The notes: generated by a model not told the origin, from the letters alone. Shown: positions 46,163-60,070, counted from the stretch's first letter. The stretch: 64,000 bases of DNA from Chiridota heheva (GCA_020152595.1 JAIGNY010001807.1:601001-665000), one strand, 5' to 3'. Numbers and translations are program-made.

Positions 46163-49100
46163 TAATGTCTTATGTTGTGGGGATTTTAAGGACCAAGGCT
46201 CCCATGTTATCATTCTCACGGTCAAAGTCGCAATATTATAAATTTATTTTACCAAGGATGATACGTTGATTTACTCAAGCTAAAGATGCTATGCTATAAT
46301 TCTACAGATGTTATGTTATAACTCTGAAAGTCTTTTGATCAAAGAAGGTAAGACTATTAATGGGTGCTATATTATAGTTAGATTCTATGGATGTGGGGGT
46401 AGTCTGTACCAAGATGTGTCGTCTGTGCCTGTCTCCTCAATAAGCATTCAGGTTGGAGATGGGTAAATGCCACTCCCCAATCAATATTTGAAATTGTTGA
46501 CAAAATTAGTGACTGTGTTTATCCAAAGAAGGCAATTAAATAGGCACAACAACTGAACAGCAACTAAATTATACCCAGATTTAGTAGAAGTTGGAAAATA
46601 ACATAACTTCTGAAGAAAGTGAAATAATATGATAGGATTGTTCTCTCTATAGATTTATACTGAATGCGCTAGGTTGCCCTATTCACTGTTTCAAACTTTT
46701 ATGATGTATTGCTTGACAAAGAGCGGCTATGTAGAATGATATGAAAATATGACCAAAGATTATATGTATTCAATTTTATACAAATATGATTCAAATTAAG
46801 ATAATCATAAAGATACGTCCAATTTAAGATGCAATCTACAGTACTTAATAAGAAGTAATATTAGTTTATTCAAATTATTTTTGATAAAAAATATGCTATT
46901 CCTAATTATAAATTAGTTTGCTGATTTTTTTGCTGATAAACATTCCAATTCAATGTGTGATGAGACTATGCATTATTTTGGTTCAAGTGATATGTTATTC
47001 ATTTCAAATGTTAAATTTTGCATTTATTTTTATAACTCACTTTTCACAAGATTATTTTCTTTTATGAATTAGTATTAATTTTGATAATTTTTTTGATAAA
47101 TAAGAATAGCATAATTTTTAGAATAGAGTCATCAAAATTGCAACTGGGGGTATGTGAAAGTGATAATTACTGTTTTCATAAGTGTTTAATTTAATCTTTT
47201 AAATTGTAATTCAAAGATTTGAATTTTTTTTAGTATGATGGTTTTGTGCCTCCTTCCGTACATGCTATGCATTAACTGTTAACATTCACTATGTACAAAA
47301 GTTTAAACTATTAAAAAGAATAGTAAAAAAACATCAGTTTTTTATCAATTATTTAAGATCCACTTTGTGATGGAAGAAACTTGGTTAAATAGTACTTTTT
47401 AAAAAGTCATACTACAGTTGAATCAGTTTAAGTCAGAAAATGTTCTGATGGCACAAGCATTTCACCCGTTGTTAACAAAATGGTAGATTTCTGTTTACTT
47501 CTTTTCTCTGTATTTGTTTCCTGTACAAAATTAGCACTTTTGCATTCATTTTCAGTAAAAACCTACTCAGGCAGCTTTATGAAAAGCTTATAGTATACAA
47601 TGATATTGATTAGTATAAAATATTTCAGTGCCAAAAAGATTAAAAGTATGTTAGATTTTTAATGGAAAAAGTCTTTCTTGTACATATTTTAAGGTATCTT
47701 AGAATATATCAATAAGTATGATTTTTTATTTTATTAAACACTTATAGGGATGATTGTGAATCGATTTAAAATTAATAGCTATATTTTTTTACCAAATTTT
47801 GTTGTTCTGAAGATCTGTAGAATTATGCATATAACCAGGAAAAGTTTGCGTTTATATATTAAAGTTTTGAAAGACGGCTTTTGAATATGCTAATTGGATA
47901 ATACAGGTGTATTAAAATATAGCTGGCGGAAGATGCTTTATCCTATCCTACTAATTACCTCTAGTGTCTATCGGACAAAGTGTATTAGAAATTTGTTTGC
48001 AGGGTTCGACAAATCAGTCGGAAAGCAAATTGTCCACTGGCACCAAAAAAAAGGGGAGGCTGGGGGAGGGCCATGCAACTTCTTAATTTTGAGGAAGTCC
48101 AAATCTCCCCCCCTCTCACTTTCTTTGGACAAACCCAATTATTGTTCAAGCAAAATCATGCACAGATAGTCAGTTGCAAAAAGACGGACTATGGATTTCA
48201 TCATACTTTGTGCATAACTCCATTTTGCTTGACCTGGCAAACAATCTATCTGCTCCAACATGATTGGGTTGTCCTAGGACAGCCTTTCTAGAGATTTGTC
48301 AATCCCTGGTTTCTAGGGATGCAGCTGCCGTGTTTGCAAAATTGCTACTAATGCTTTCTAACTGCACTTAATTAACCCTGCTACTAAATGATGCTAACTT
48401 ATGAAGTCAGACTCTTTAAACCACTTCTGATCTGGTCGGTACAGGGTATGATACCATCAGGTATATTCAAAGATCCAAATGAAAGTGTAAATTCAGCTAA
48501 TTTTGATTTCATTTTTTGTTAAAAATGACTTAAATCATGACAGTAAGGTGATCATCAGCAAATTCCATAAATTGTACCTGACAGCATTTTGCCGTTTCCA
48601 AATTGCAATTCAACAATTTTGCTGAAAAGAAGGAAATGACCTTTTTTAGATTTCATAATATTTTGTTCATAATTACCTTGTTTTTCTCCAAAAAAGATGT
48701 CAGTGTGAATGTTTCTTCTTCATACTGACTGAGCTTTTACATAGAGTGAACGCATCTTGATTAAATTCAAGATGATTGTGGATCATTTACTACAATAGTG
48801 TGACTGAAAGTATATTGTTAAATATTTAATGCAATTCTGAAAATCAGCATCTTCCAAGTGCCTTGCAATCTGCATGTAGAAATTGATGTTTAATGGCAAT
48901 CAAATGCTTTCTCTATCTGCAAAAAGTTCAAAGCTGCTTTATTTGCTGGTAGAAAATGTCAACCTCTCTTCTCTTTCACAGGGGATCAAGTACCTTTTGT
49001 AAAATTTCTGTCAGTCAGTCAGTCATGACTGACTAAGTATATTCTTCGTGGCCTTAACAATTGTAAATAAAATTTGCATCATTTTGACCAGATTTTAGGT

Positions 49101-49191
49101 TTTTAGATTTGAAGTCTGATGAAATAGGTTTTAAAAGAGATCTTTTGATAATATTGCTGTGCACTTTTGAAGTTTCTTTCTTTGTGTATGC
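46163..49191. other. AT-rich intronic sequence
   Basis: The region 46600-47900 is strongly AT-rich and unique-looking. A perfect 18-bp palindrome, AGTCAGTCATGACTGACT, is at 49017-49034. No exon supported. Confidence 0.55.
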
Positions 49192-50299
49192 TTAACGTAG
49201 CCTGCCTTTAAGTCGCCTCTGCCTTGGTGTCGCCACCCATCTACTTTGATAGATTTGTTTCCTTCATGCATGCCCCCTACTCTGGTAAAGATTATCGTAA
49301 TAGAAAGCAAATTGGGATCAGGTGACATGTGACCTACCATCAGGTGACTTCATATGCGCTAGTAGATGACGTGATTCACATTCTATCCCATACCTTACAC
49401 ACCACAAAATTTGATTCAGCCTACTCACTGTTTGACTCATGTTGTTTACGCCATTATTACAAAATTAAAGGGCGCCCTTCAACAATTGTCATTTTTGGTC
49501 AGTTTTTGTATCCAAAGAACATTGGTATGATGCCAAATGGTGCTAAATACCTTTTGTAGAATCTGTAATAGAAGTGGTGAAGTTAGTGGAGATGACCTCC
49601 CACAAAGTGGTGACCTAAAGGCAGTATGGCACAATGCATTCTACATGTTAAGGGATAGGGGGCTGAGTTCAAGCGCTGGGGAATTGTTAAAGAGACAGGA
49701 GCTTATGAATTAAAGGAAAGAGATATCTTTACAAGTTAAAGAGTTGGGGAAATTGGTTAAGTGGGTGACATAGGTTAAAGGGGTAGGTTTCATAGGTTAA
49801 AACAGTAGGGTTTCATAGGTTAAAGGGGTTTTAGGTGAGGGAGGTAGTGTTTCATATGTTAAAGGGGTAGTGTCATTATTTCAAAAATGATTAATTTACA
49901 TCATTAATTGAGTATTTTAATTATTTCTAAAGAAAATTTTGACTGTTTTTAATTGACAATGGCTGTCAATAACTTTGTTTTAATTTTGAAAGGACATTGA
50001 AGACCTTCCAATTTAAACATGCACATTTCATCACTTACCCCCTGCTCACATTGGAATAACATATGTAGTGGCGACTTAAAGGCAAGGTGACCTTAAAGTC
50101 ACCAGGTAGATTTTCCAAAGTTTAAATGCATATTACCTTAAAGTTTCCAATAAATACAGCCTAGTTGTTAACTATATTTTCAACTGTGTGAAGAGTGTTT
50201 TGTTTATTTAAAAAAAAAAGATTGTAAGTGGAGTTATTTCAGGCCAATATTGTTGCGAAATCTGTCATGGAGTGGCGACTTAAAGGCAGGCTACGTTAA
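49192..50299. mobile_element. TTAA-bordered inverted-repeat element, non-autonomous
   Basis: A perfect 26-bp terminal inverted repeat. The left arm at 49192-49217 starts TTAACGTAGCCTGCC. The right arm at 50274-50299 ends GGCAGGCTACGTTAA. The outer TTAA could be a target-site duplication, as made by piggyBac-type transposases. Internal echoes of the arm (GTGGCGACTTAAAGGCA) occur at 50068-50084, a weaker one at 49607-49622, and a near-palindrome GGTGACCTTAAAGTCACC at 50086-50103. The interior has no transposase frame. It also holds a loose GGTTAAAGGGGTAG repeat at 49750-49870. Confidence 0.65.
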
Positions 50300-51346
50300 T
50301 ATTCAAGGTGATTTATTTTGCTAATAAAAAGTATGCTACTTGCCAACCATATTGAGAGAAACATGATTATTTTAATGAATGCAATTTCATAATTTGAATA
50401 TTTGTAACTTTTTAAATCTATAAAATGATGACCTTGTTAGGGAAGGGAATTCTTCCCTGCTTTCATCTCCACCACAGTTGATGAAATAATCACTGATGGT
50501 GCTATGCACGCAAGGAATGGGATTGTCCCGTTCACCCCACCCCCCTCCCCAACCTCCTACAAATGCTTTCCTGTCATATGTTTTTCATTATAAAATATTG
50601 CATGGACAAAACTTGTCTGCTTTATGTTATAAGATTTTGCACAGCTATGCAACTCTCCCCCCCCCCTCCCCACCTCCCGCCCCAGCAACAATATACTCTT
50701 TGCGACTGCTTCAAAAAACCCTTTGTAAGATTGAAACCTTTGGGGTGAAATTGAATGTATTAATTTCATGATGTTTCTCTCAGCTAGTTGTTACTATTGT
50801 TTGCAGCATGTTGATGTGATATTTAACCTCCCTTGTAACCCTGCATGAGTGGTGGTTGTATTGATGTATTTTACCCACGTCTGATATTCAGTTGTAGTTG
50901 GATTGTGGTTACATGGAGTCGCGCCTTAAGGTAAGCAGTCTTCTATACATGTTACCTCTGCAGTATTCATCTTTACAATCAAAATGTTGTATCTATTGAT
51001 AATAAAATATATATAACTGCAACATAGATTGTTTTTCTTGAAATCTTATTTTGTTTGGGAAAGGGTAGATGCACTTTTGTTTATAGAATCTACATAGCTA
51101 TTTGATTAATTATGTATTCATCTTTTTATTAGAAAAGTTGAATCCATGTGCAAGTCATGAAGGCTGGTAAGGTCAGGGTTTATCTTCATTGCCATGGTGA
51201 GAGCAGCTGAGAATTGGTGACTTTACCTGGGCAGGGCACCAGTCCATTACATGTACCCATTTAAATATTTTTAATCCGATTCTGCAATTTCCGGAAAACT
51301 TAAATTTAAATAGCGTCACATGGCTGAAATTCATGTGTCCATAATA
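50300..51346. other. Intronic sequence, no gene seen
   Basis: C-rich tracts at about 50535-50550 and 50650-50685. No splice-bounded coding. Confidence 0.55.
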
Positions 51347-51563
51347 GACCAATCATATACTGGGAGATTCTTTGCCGCCTGCACATTGCACACACAATAT
51401 GGGACCAAACATGAAAAAATGCTTTTAAACACTCATCATATGTGCATTGTACATTAAAGTAATGTGTGTGCAGCGCTGCTAACAAATTGTATCCACAATT
51501 CCAACCACTGCAGTTGATTGGTTAACTAACTAAAGGGAAAATTCTCCCAGCATTTGATTGGTC
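51347..51563. mobile_element. Small foldback or MITE-like element
   Basis: The left arm at 51347-51370 starts GACCAATCATATACTGGGAG. The right arm at 51540-51563 is its reverse complement with about three mismatches (CTCCCAGCATTTGATTGGTC). Length 217 bp. No clear target duplication. Confidence 0.55.
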
Positions 51564-52174
51564 GAAGTACTAAAGTAATCAAGCTAGGCAATTATCGGTT
51601 TGAAATGTTCTATACCGATACTAGTGAATAAGGACTCTTGCTCAAAAATGCATTGCGGTATCTTGCCAGGAATTTTAAACTTAGTGCCTTTTGAATGTGA
51701 ATTTGATTCTTTGTGCTTCCCTTCCTCTTCAAAATGATTTAGAATAGTTCCCTCTTGTTCTAAACTGTCGCCAAGATTTATAATGGACATGGGAGAAGGG
51801 GACAAACAAGGTGAAAAAGTTTGTTTCATCTGATACAGTCAGGAATTGCACAAACATAAAATTAAACATAAAACACACAGGTGTGGATTATTGAAACGAT
51901 CATTAAACATATAGACAATAGAGGTTACTGTCCCGTTAGAGCTGTTAAGTCGCAAACATCATGGATTAATGTTCTTAGCTTGTTAACATCTTTTGACATC
52001 AATAATATTAATAGTACAATCCATGATGAGGTGACAGTCATGCCAACTTTGCATGAACTTACAAAAGAAAACTCCTTTTGGCCGACTTCTGCATGAAAAT
52101 TATTATCATTTTCAAGCTCGGCTGTAATAGCCAAGTTAGATCCAGCCATAGTCAGACTTGTAAGAGTTTCTTGG

Positions 52175-52640
52175 TACATACAGGAAATTTCCTCGTATGT
52201 AAAGATCAAATAGTTCATGTCACACTTTACATATATGGGACAAAGAAAGGAGAATTTATCCATGTAGCAGGTTACATGGGATAGCAAGGAAATTTCCTTG
52301 CATACTGTGATGACATAATCCATTTAACAGATGGGACACAGCCAGCAAATTTTCTTGCATTTCGTGATCAAGTACATGTACATACATGGTCAGAGCAGGG
52401 AAATTTCCTTGCATTTGATGATGAAATGGTCCATTTAGCATGTTACATGCATGGAACCAAGCAAGGAAATTTCCTTATTTATTATGATTATAGTCCATGT
52501 AGTAGTTGCATTCATGATGCAGAGCAAGGAAATTTCCTTGCATATAATGATCAAATAATTATGTAGCATACATGGGAAAAGGAAGGAATTTTCCTTGCTT
52601 ATATTGATCAAATAGTCCATGTAGCCGTTATGTAATAAAA
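52175..52640. repeat. About 60-bp tandem array, each unit with a palindrome
   Basis: About eight units. Each carries GCAAGGAAATTTCCTTGC or a variant, at 52284-52301, about 52344, 52395, 52461, 52524 and about 52582, with weaker ones near 52178 and 52240. Between palindromes sit TGATCAAATAGTCCATGTAG and TTACATGCATGG words. The palindrome is better conserved than the spacers. Confidence 0.85.
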
Positions 52641-54927
52641 GGACAATATACCAGCAGCACATTAGTTTACACGATAGTGTATTTACTTTTATTGCTATTA
52701 ATCTTTGTCACAGAATCTGATGCCACAAGAAGATTTTCCTTTGTTTTTTAATTCTATTTTGCTTCAGCAACATCAATGCAGTAGCTGCAACAAAAATTTG
52801 CAGACTTTAACTTAAAATATCATTTCAGTACCCCCTCCCCCACACCCCGCCTGTTCATTGTATGAAAAAGATGATCGCCTGTTTATTCTATGGGAAAGAT
52901 AATGATCAAACTGGTGAAGGAATTGTTCAAAAATCCTGTCCTGGTTGCAAGTTTGTATGAAAATCTACTCAGAAGACTGACCAGGTGATGTAACACCCTC
53001 ACTTTCTTAACAATAAGTTTGGTGTACTTTTTGAAATTTGATTTTACAAATTTATACCTTTGAATATGAAATATAGAAATAATTTCTTTGCAGGAGCCCA
53101 TTGCCCCATACTACTGATTATTTTGGCTATATTTTTTTCCCTAAAGAAAATGCTGCATGGTACCTAGTTTAAAATAATGAAACTTTAAATCTAAGTTCAG
53201 ATGTAATTTCCACTCATGCCCTTATTGTTTCTCCTCCATGCCCACTATGTCACTGGGTATAAATGTCATGGTCAAATTTATGTAAAAAGATCATCTCCCC
53301 AAGTACAAAGATTTGATATGTGATCATTCTGAAAATAATTCCTGCTTTATTTCACGGGCCAGGGAGAGGATAAGATTCTTTAAACTTGTTTAATTTTTCA
53401 GAGTTTGTAACCTTTTTAGATTTTCTGGGAAATTTTTAGAGCTTTATTACAAAAAAGAAAAATGATTTGGTTTCACTTTTCTTATGTCCAAGCTTGGTCT
53501 TCAGCAAAAAATCGATTTAAAATACAAAAAAAAAATTGGCAAAAGGTATATCAAGCATTAAAACATACTGAATGTGTTATCTTGTAATACTGATTATGTT
53601 TAAATTTAAAATAGTGGCATCCATATTTCTTTATAAGGATTCTACTCTCCACCAAAAAAGATTCTGCAGTCACAACTGCCAAGTTACTTTAAGGAACTTC
53701 ACAAGGTCTTTCCGTGATGAAACTTTACCAAATTTATAGTTGTCGATTTAACTGCTTCCTCTTCAATGCAGTCTTACTCCTCAGTACTCTTAAAGGCAAA
53801 TCCCTTAAGCTATACATAACTGTCTACAACCTTTTATTTACATCTCCACTCCATATCCAATATTACAAAATTGTCAAAGTTTATTTCAGAAAATATTGCC
53901 AGGGAGGTATATCTTAAGTTTTGATATTTCCCCCAAAGGAGCCGTTGTAAGAGGGAGATAATTGATCTAAAGTACACCTTTGTGTCTGTGGGACACTTTG
54001 TTGTACTAGTTTGCTCTGTACTTGATCCATGAGGCCAAGCATCGTTTAAAAAACACTGGTAATAGATTATATCCTGGTTTAGCATTAACAATTTTTCTGT
54101 AAAGTGAATAGTCCATTAACAAAGACTAGAGATTACATGGAAGGGAAACAGAATATGTCACCCTAGGGGAGTATGAACAGTTGCGCTTTTAGTTAAAGGC
54201 ACCTGGACACTTTACTTCTGTCATGAAAGTCTTTTTAAGAATATTCTCCTAAAAGTTCTTATTGAAATACTGCTTCTGTCATTTTGATGACAAAACTTAT
54301 TTTTGCAGAATTAAGTACAATAATTAATTTTGACATGTTTGAATGAAGAAAAAATCTAATGGGGCTTTTAGTTCTCATCCATTTTTGATCATATGTGTTA
54401 GAAATGATTGCAGATCAAGAATGTCAGGCAAAACTTGGATTTAAGGGTTTGGAGTTTTGAAAGGGGAGGGGGTCATTTAAATTTCCTTGCAGAAGATGTG
54501 CAGAAATCAGAAGGTGGTGCATACAAGCAGGAGAAAATGTAAATGTTGACAAGAAATGGCATTTAAGTGTTATTTCCAGTATTAGTAGATTTGAAAACAT
54601 TCTAGTTAAATGCCTAGTGTCTCAAGTACTGGTGTTAATCTTCAACTTGACTATGAATATAATACAACTTACAATGCCAAAAAGGATAGCAGAATACCGA
54701 TATATCTACCATCAGATCAAGTTTGAAGAAGCACTACCTTTCTTAAATATAATTACTCTGTAAGCGAAAGTACTAAGTTCAAGAAATTGATATATGCTGT
54801 AAGATAACGTTTACCTATTGGTAATTGACATTACAATATCTTATCAATTTGCAGTTTAATTAGTAGATTATTAGTAGCTTATTAGTAAGTTTAGGTCATT
54901 AGTAGGCTATTAGTAAGTTATTAGTAG
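52641..54927. other. Intronic sequence, no gene seen
   Basis: No motif-bearing open frame. Scattered ATTAGTAGG words begin at about 54870, leading into the 33-bp duplication. Confidence 0.55.
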
Positions 54928-54993
54928 GTTATTAGTAGGTGGTCTAGATGGTGTACAAGTGTTATTAGTAGGTGGTCTAGATGGTGTACAAGT
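54928..54993. repeat. 33-bp perfect tandem duplication
   Basis: Two identical units, 54928-54960 and 54961-54993, starting GTTATTAGTAGGTGGTCTAG. Confidence 0.95.
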
Positions 54994-55191
54994 CGTGAAT
55001 GTATGTAACTTTTAAGGCATTCATCTTTTGTTGCTATTATTTTTAAGCTTTGTTTGTTGGAGAGTAACAGATACATAAGTATTGTTTGAAATAAAGTGCA
55101 GATTTCTGATTTGTGAACATTTGCTTTACAAGTGAAGGACTATTTGCCCTGTTTGATTATTCCTCTCATTATGATGAGAAAATTAGTATTT

Positions 55192-56632
55192 GGTTCTGAT
55201 GCGATAGCATCAGAACCTGTGTGGTCATGGTGGCTTGTGTGTGTATGTATGTGTATGTATGTATGTATGTGTATGTATGTATGTATGTATTATTGTGACG
55301 ACCAGCTCGTAAACATGATTCTGAAGTAAGATGCACTTGATTCATGTCATATAAGGTACACAGATAGCCCATTGTCTGTAGATGTGCCCTATTATTTTTG
55401 ATGGTGATGTACAGTAATGCATATTAATGAGTAGGCAGGGCTTAATGTAAAAATCTTAAAATGTTGATATTTTAGCAACTGCATGTCTGTTTAATCATGA
55501 TGTGAGCTGATGTGTCCATGTTCATGATGTAAAATCGCTGAATTTCATTAATATACATAGTGGCGGGGCTTAATATGATTTTGCTGAAAAAAGCTTGTAA
55601 ACAGTTTCTCAAGAACGGTACACTGGATTCTTGTCATATTTGGTACACAGATAGCCCATGGTCCATAGGTGCGGCCCATTGTTTTTGATGGTGATACATG
55701 CATATTACTGAGTAGGCAGGGCTTAATGTACAAATCTTAAAATATTCATATTTTAACAACTGCATGTCTGTTTGATTTCATATTTGGTATAAATGTGATG
55801 TTAGCTAGTGTGTACATATTCATGATGTAAAAACATTGATTTTCATTCATATGTATAGTAAGCTGGGCTTAATATGCTAAAAAGAACTTGTAAACACGGT
55901 ATCTCAAAACGGTAAACTGGATTAATGTCATATTTGACGGCTTAATATGATTTTGCTGAAAACAAATTGTAAACACGGTATCTCAAGAACGGTCAATTGG
56001 ATTCATGTCATTTTGGTACACATAGCCTGTGGTCTGTAGATGTGCCCAATTATTTTTGGTGGTGATATCATCAAATTAATAAATGAGCGGGGCTTAAAGT
56101 GAAAATTTTGAAAAAGTGATAAATAAGCAATTTCATGTCCGATTTGTGTCATATTGGGCATGATAATTTTGTACATTCTTATGTTATCAGCAGATGTCAT
56201 TGATATGCATGGTGGGCGTAGCTTGATTTGAATGTCCTAAATATAAAGTAAACATACTGAATCTCATGAACGATATACAAGATTTATGCTATATCAGGGG
56301 TCATGATCTGTACATATGTTCTAATGTTGTGGTAGTGATGTCATGAATAGAAATGAGTAGGCAGGGCTTACTGACAAATTCTTGAAATAGAATAAACAAG
56401 CAACCGTGTTTGCATTATACTTGCTATGATAATGTTGCTAGTTATTGTGCAAATGCTAATGTTGCCAACATTTTTATTGATCTGCATGGTGGATGTGGCT
56501 TATTAATAAATATTATGGAACAAATATTTCATGATATGCAATGACATGACAGTCAATATAAATTTTGCAAGTCAATCCACTTATGAAAAGAAGAAAAAAA
56601 AGCATCGGAACCACAAAACCTTTTGGTTCTGG
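55192..56632. mobile_element. Hairpin-ended element made of about 293-bp units
   Basis: Starts with a perfect hairpin at 55192-55217 (GGTTCTGATGC, 4-nt loop, GCATCAGAACC). It ends with GCATCGGAACC at 56602-56612, a 10/11 match to the inverted left end, followed by another foldable CCTTTTGGTTCTGG. Inside, a unit with GTCATATTTGGTACACAGAT, GAGTAGGCAGGGCTTAATGT and TATCTCAAGAACGGT recurs with spacing of roughly 290 bp, near 55333, 55626, 55920-55999 and 56281. It includes a (GTAT)n run at 55237-55290. No protein is encoded, and the class is unknown. Confidence 0.65.
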
Positions 56633-59600
56633 TTTAATCACATTTACAGTTACTCTCTAAAAGTTGTCTTCTAAAATACGTTGAAGTGCAAATGTGGAGG
56701 AACAATTGTTTTTTGGAAGTTTATTTACCACTAACCTCAACTCATTCAAAAGTCTTATTTTGTCCCATTAATTTTCACTATTGTGGGAATTTTAATTTTT
56801 AATTTTTTTTTTTTTTTTTTTAACAAAAAAGAATAGACAATTAAATTAGTATAAGATAGATGTATGTAGCAGTACACACACGCTCACAGTGCAGTGACCT
56901 GTTACCTACATGTATATGTACTAACTGCATGCTGTATGTTACACATACACAGGCACTACGTCGGTGTATACGATGTCATGCTACATTTTACGGCTAAGTG
57001 TGGTCAATTCAAATGATTATAATTGGGGAAACTAAAATCGGGCCCGGAATCGGACAAAGGTATTAAAAATTATAATCAAATAAATAAAAAGAACAAGGGC
57101 CAAAAAGGTTTATATAATTCACAGAGGGTACAAATAAGCCTAATAAGGGGTTTTCTTCCCTGAGAAGTGAAAGTGGGGGAAAAAAGATTAAGGGGGCACA
57201 GTATATAATTGTTTCTTGATTTTATTTGGTACTCTGGTCAGAAACATAAGATACATCCAAAACATGATAAAGGACACAAGTGATAATAGAAAAGTGAATG
57301 TACAAAATTTGAAATTGAAAAACATAAATCGAATAGAGTAAGTACTATTGCACAATAAAACCAAACAGGAATACATGTAGCTCCAGAAGCAAGCAAAAAT
57401 GTGCTCTGAGTATACAAATGGCAAGACATACAATCAAGTGCCAAGGATAGTCCAAGAAAGCTTTTAAATAAAAGTGCATTTCCATTGATCCAAAACAGAA
57501 CATGTGAGAAGATAAACGATTAAGGAAAACAAAATTTATGAAGAAAGTTAATGCCAACATCAGGATCCTAAGAGACGTACCTTAGATTATTGTAGGGGCG
57601 GAGCTGTAGCCTTCACGTCATATGGCATTCTTAAGCTAATATATATGATTTACATATGAATTTACTATACCACTTTACAAATTATTGGGGGCCAAGGCCC
57701 CTTTAGGCCCATTGGCGGACCTGCAATGTTGAATGACAATGTAAATGTTGAACGGCAACATTGATGGAGAATAATCCCACGCTTCAACTCTTCTTTTAAA
57801 GAGAATGTTTAGTATCTCTATAATAATATCTTGCTCCCTACGCCCCTTTAAGTTTCATTATCTTTGTTTTTTGGGGAAGAGCAAAAACAAAATACACTGA
57901 TTTTGCATATCGAGATGAAACAAACAAAGATGAATCTTTTTAATTCCTCCGGAGAGACCAAGCTTTGCTTTTGAGATGAAAATGATAACCTCTTCCTTTC
58001 CACTTTCAAAGTGTCTCAATCTAAAACAAGCATCTGTATCACTTGACCAAGTCAGCTAATTCCCTGTCTGCTCTTTGCAAATTCTTTCATAAAAATGGAG
58101 AAGAAATAAATGGGTCGTAAACTTTTTGTCAATTATACTGGGAGCAATTTCAAAAGTTCAGACGAAACAATTAAAATCCTTTTGTTTTGATAGTCCTCAA
58201 GGGATGGCTGTGTTTTGCTGTAAGTGGAAACATATAAATATAAATATATATATTCCATTTTTCTTTCAATTTTATTTTAAATCAAACAATTAGCAGAACA
58301 TAAAGGGGGACATAAGTACCAAAGATGATTTAAAGAGAAATCTTCAAAGGGTGAATCTTTGGAATAATTAAAAATTATTGATTTTATATCCGCCAAATTG
58401 ATGATAGTGCATTAAGACATGGCCATCTTTCATTTGAATTAGAGTATCTTTTATCCCTTTGATAGCTTTTCCTTAAATAAAAACACATAAATCACTGCGC
58501 AATGAGCTTCCCTTTTTCAAAACTTCAAACTCATAAATTTCCCCTTTGTATCCTGAAAAATTAATATAATCTAAATTGTTGGGGTTTTTTTTCTTTCTAT
58601 CTTTATTTTAATCCAATTAATAAACGAAGAAAACAAATTGTAAAAATTCTTATCAGTAAATAATTGAATTATTAGATGGAGTTTGGAACATAAAAATAGT
58701 TTAAAATCTTCAAAAGGAAACAAACATGTGTGAGTGTGTTATCATATCACAGCACAGAAATAATTGAACAGTTTTAAAAACTGCCAACCTTGAATTTACC
58801 AAAAGAATATATGCAAGACACATGGAATTTCATGGAACAGTTATAATAAAAAAGATACTGAAAACTATGTTTTCAAGTTTATTGGGGCACATGGTAATCT
58901 ACACGGATTGATAAATAATAATGATAATTACACTATTTGGCAAAAGATGCAAATATTAAATGGTGATTTAAGTTAACTGTGAAAGTAGCTAAGGCATTAA
59001 AAAGCATATAGGCATGATAAAACAAGTTATTCAAGAGAAAAGCATATGCAGAAATGTTAAGAAGCAAAGAGCTCATACCAAGAGGCCTCAAATTATTGTT
59101 CAAAAAAGATTTTTCGGGGAAAATAAGAATATGGACAATGATATTACATTTTTTATGATAGATTTTTACAGGCAAGGGAAATATTGCACACTGGTAGAAA
59201 TAGTATTTCATACCAAACTGGAAATCAAATTTGTAAATGGTGGTAGAATAGCATTCATGCACAAGGTGCAATACTTTATTATCAGTCTGATGCTTTGTCT
59301 GAGATCACCTTTGTGTTTTTATTATGTTTCTTTAATTTGGATAATGATTTTTATTTTTCTCTTCTTTATAAAATATGATTGTAAGTATAGCTGCTGCATT
59401 TTACAGCTTCCATCTATTCAATCAAGGCACATTGGGAAAAAAATTATGACGTAAAATCGTGCTGGAAAATTTACATTGGTAGTAAAATTCATTGAAAGCA
59501 TGCAGAGCCTCTGTTTTGCATTGGTGAAATATGCAGTAAAAGATTAATGGCTCATATAACCTCAAATTATGGAAAATTGAATTATCTTGAAAGCAAACGA

Positions 59601-60070
59601 ATTGAAGAAACTTTGATGGAATTTGTTCACCTATCAAATTGGATGGAGGTTTGTATATTTTGCACCTTGGTTATTTTGCATGTTTCAAAACACAGCCAAA
59701 GAGCATGTGGCACATTATGCATCAATGTTGGCATTTGTTGTTCCTGCATGTATCGACCTAAAGGTGAACGTCAAAAGAATCGTGTATTCCGCTTCTTCCC
59801 ATGGTACAGCCCGCAACCTGCATGAAACCTAATAATTCATCCGAAAGCAGCTATTCGTGAAAACATTTCTGTCATCAGGTACCTTCTTTCAATATTTAAT
59901 ATCTTATAGATTAATTAATCCAAAAATTATCAATATAACCAATACTTAAACTTGCATATTGTATTTTCATGCTGCATTACCTTTGATGATTTTCACGAAA
60001 TAAATCAATTAGATAGAGTAGTATTCGATGTTTGATATTGTTGTAATCTGCTCTCTCTCTTCATCAATAG
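56633..60070. other. End of the 14.6-kb SOWAH intron
   Basis: AT-rich, with a T-run at about 56804-56821. Open frames 59014-59454 and 59547-59832 (+) have AT-driven composition (Ile, Phe, Lys) and no recognised motif, so I do not call them genes. Confidence 0.55.

Noticed and set aside
59014-59454. 146-codon open frame as a gene or extra SOWAH exon
   Set aside because: AT-driven composition (Ile, Phe, Lys), no motif, no good acceptor or donor, and its inclusion is not needed for frame.
59547-59832. Overlapping 92- and 69-codon frames as an exon
   Set aside because: Two different frames look equally plausible and no splice pair gives a phase match with the SOWAH exons.
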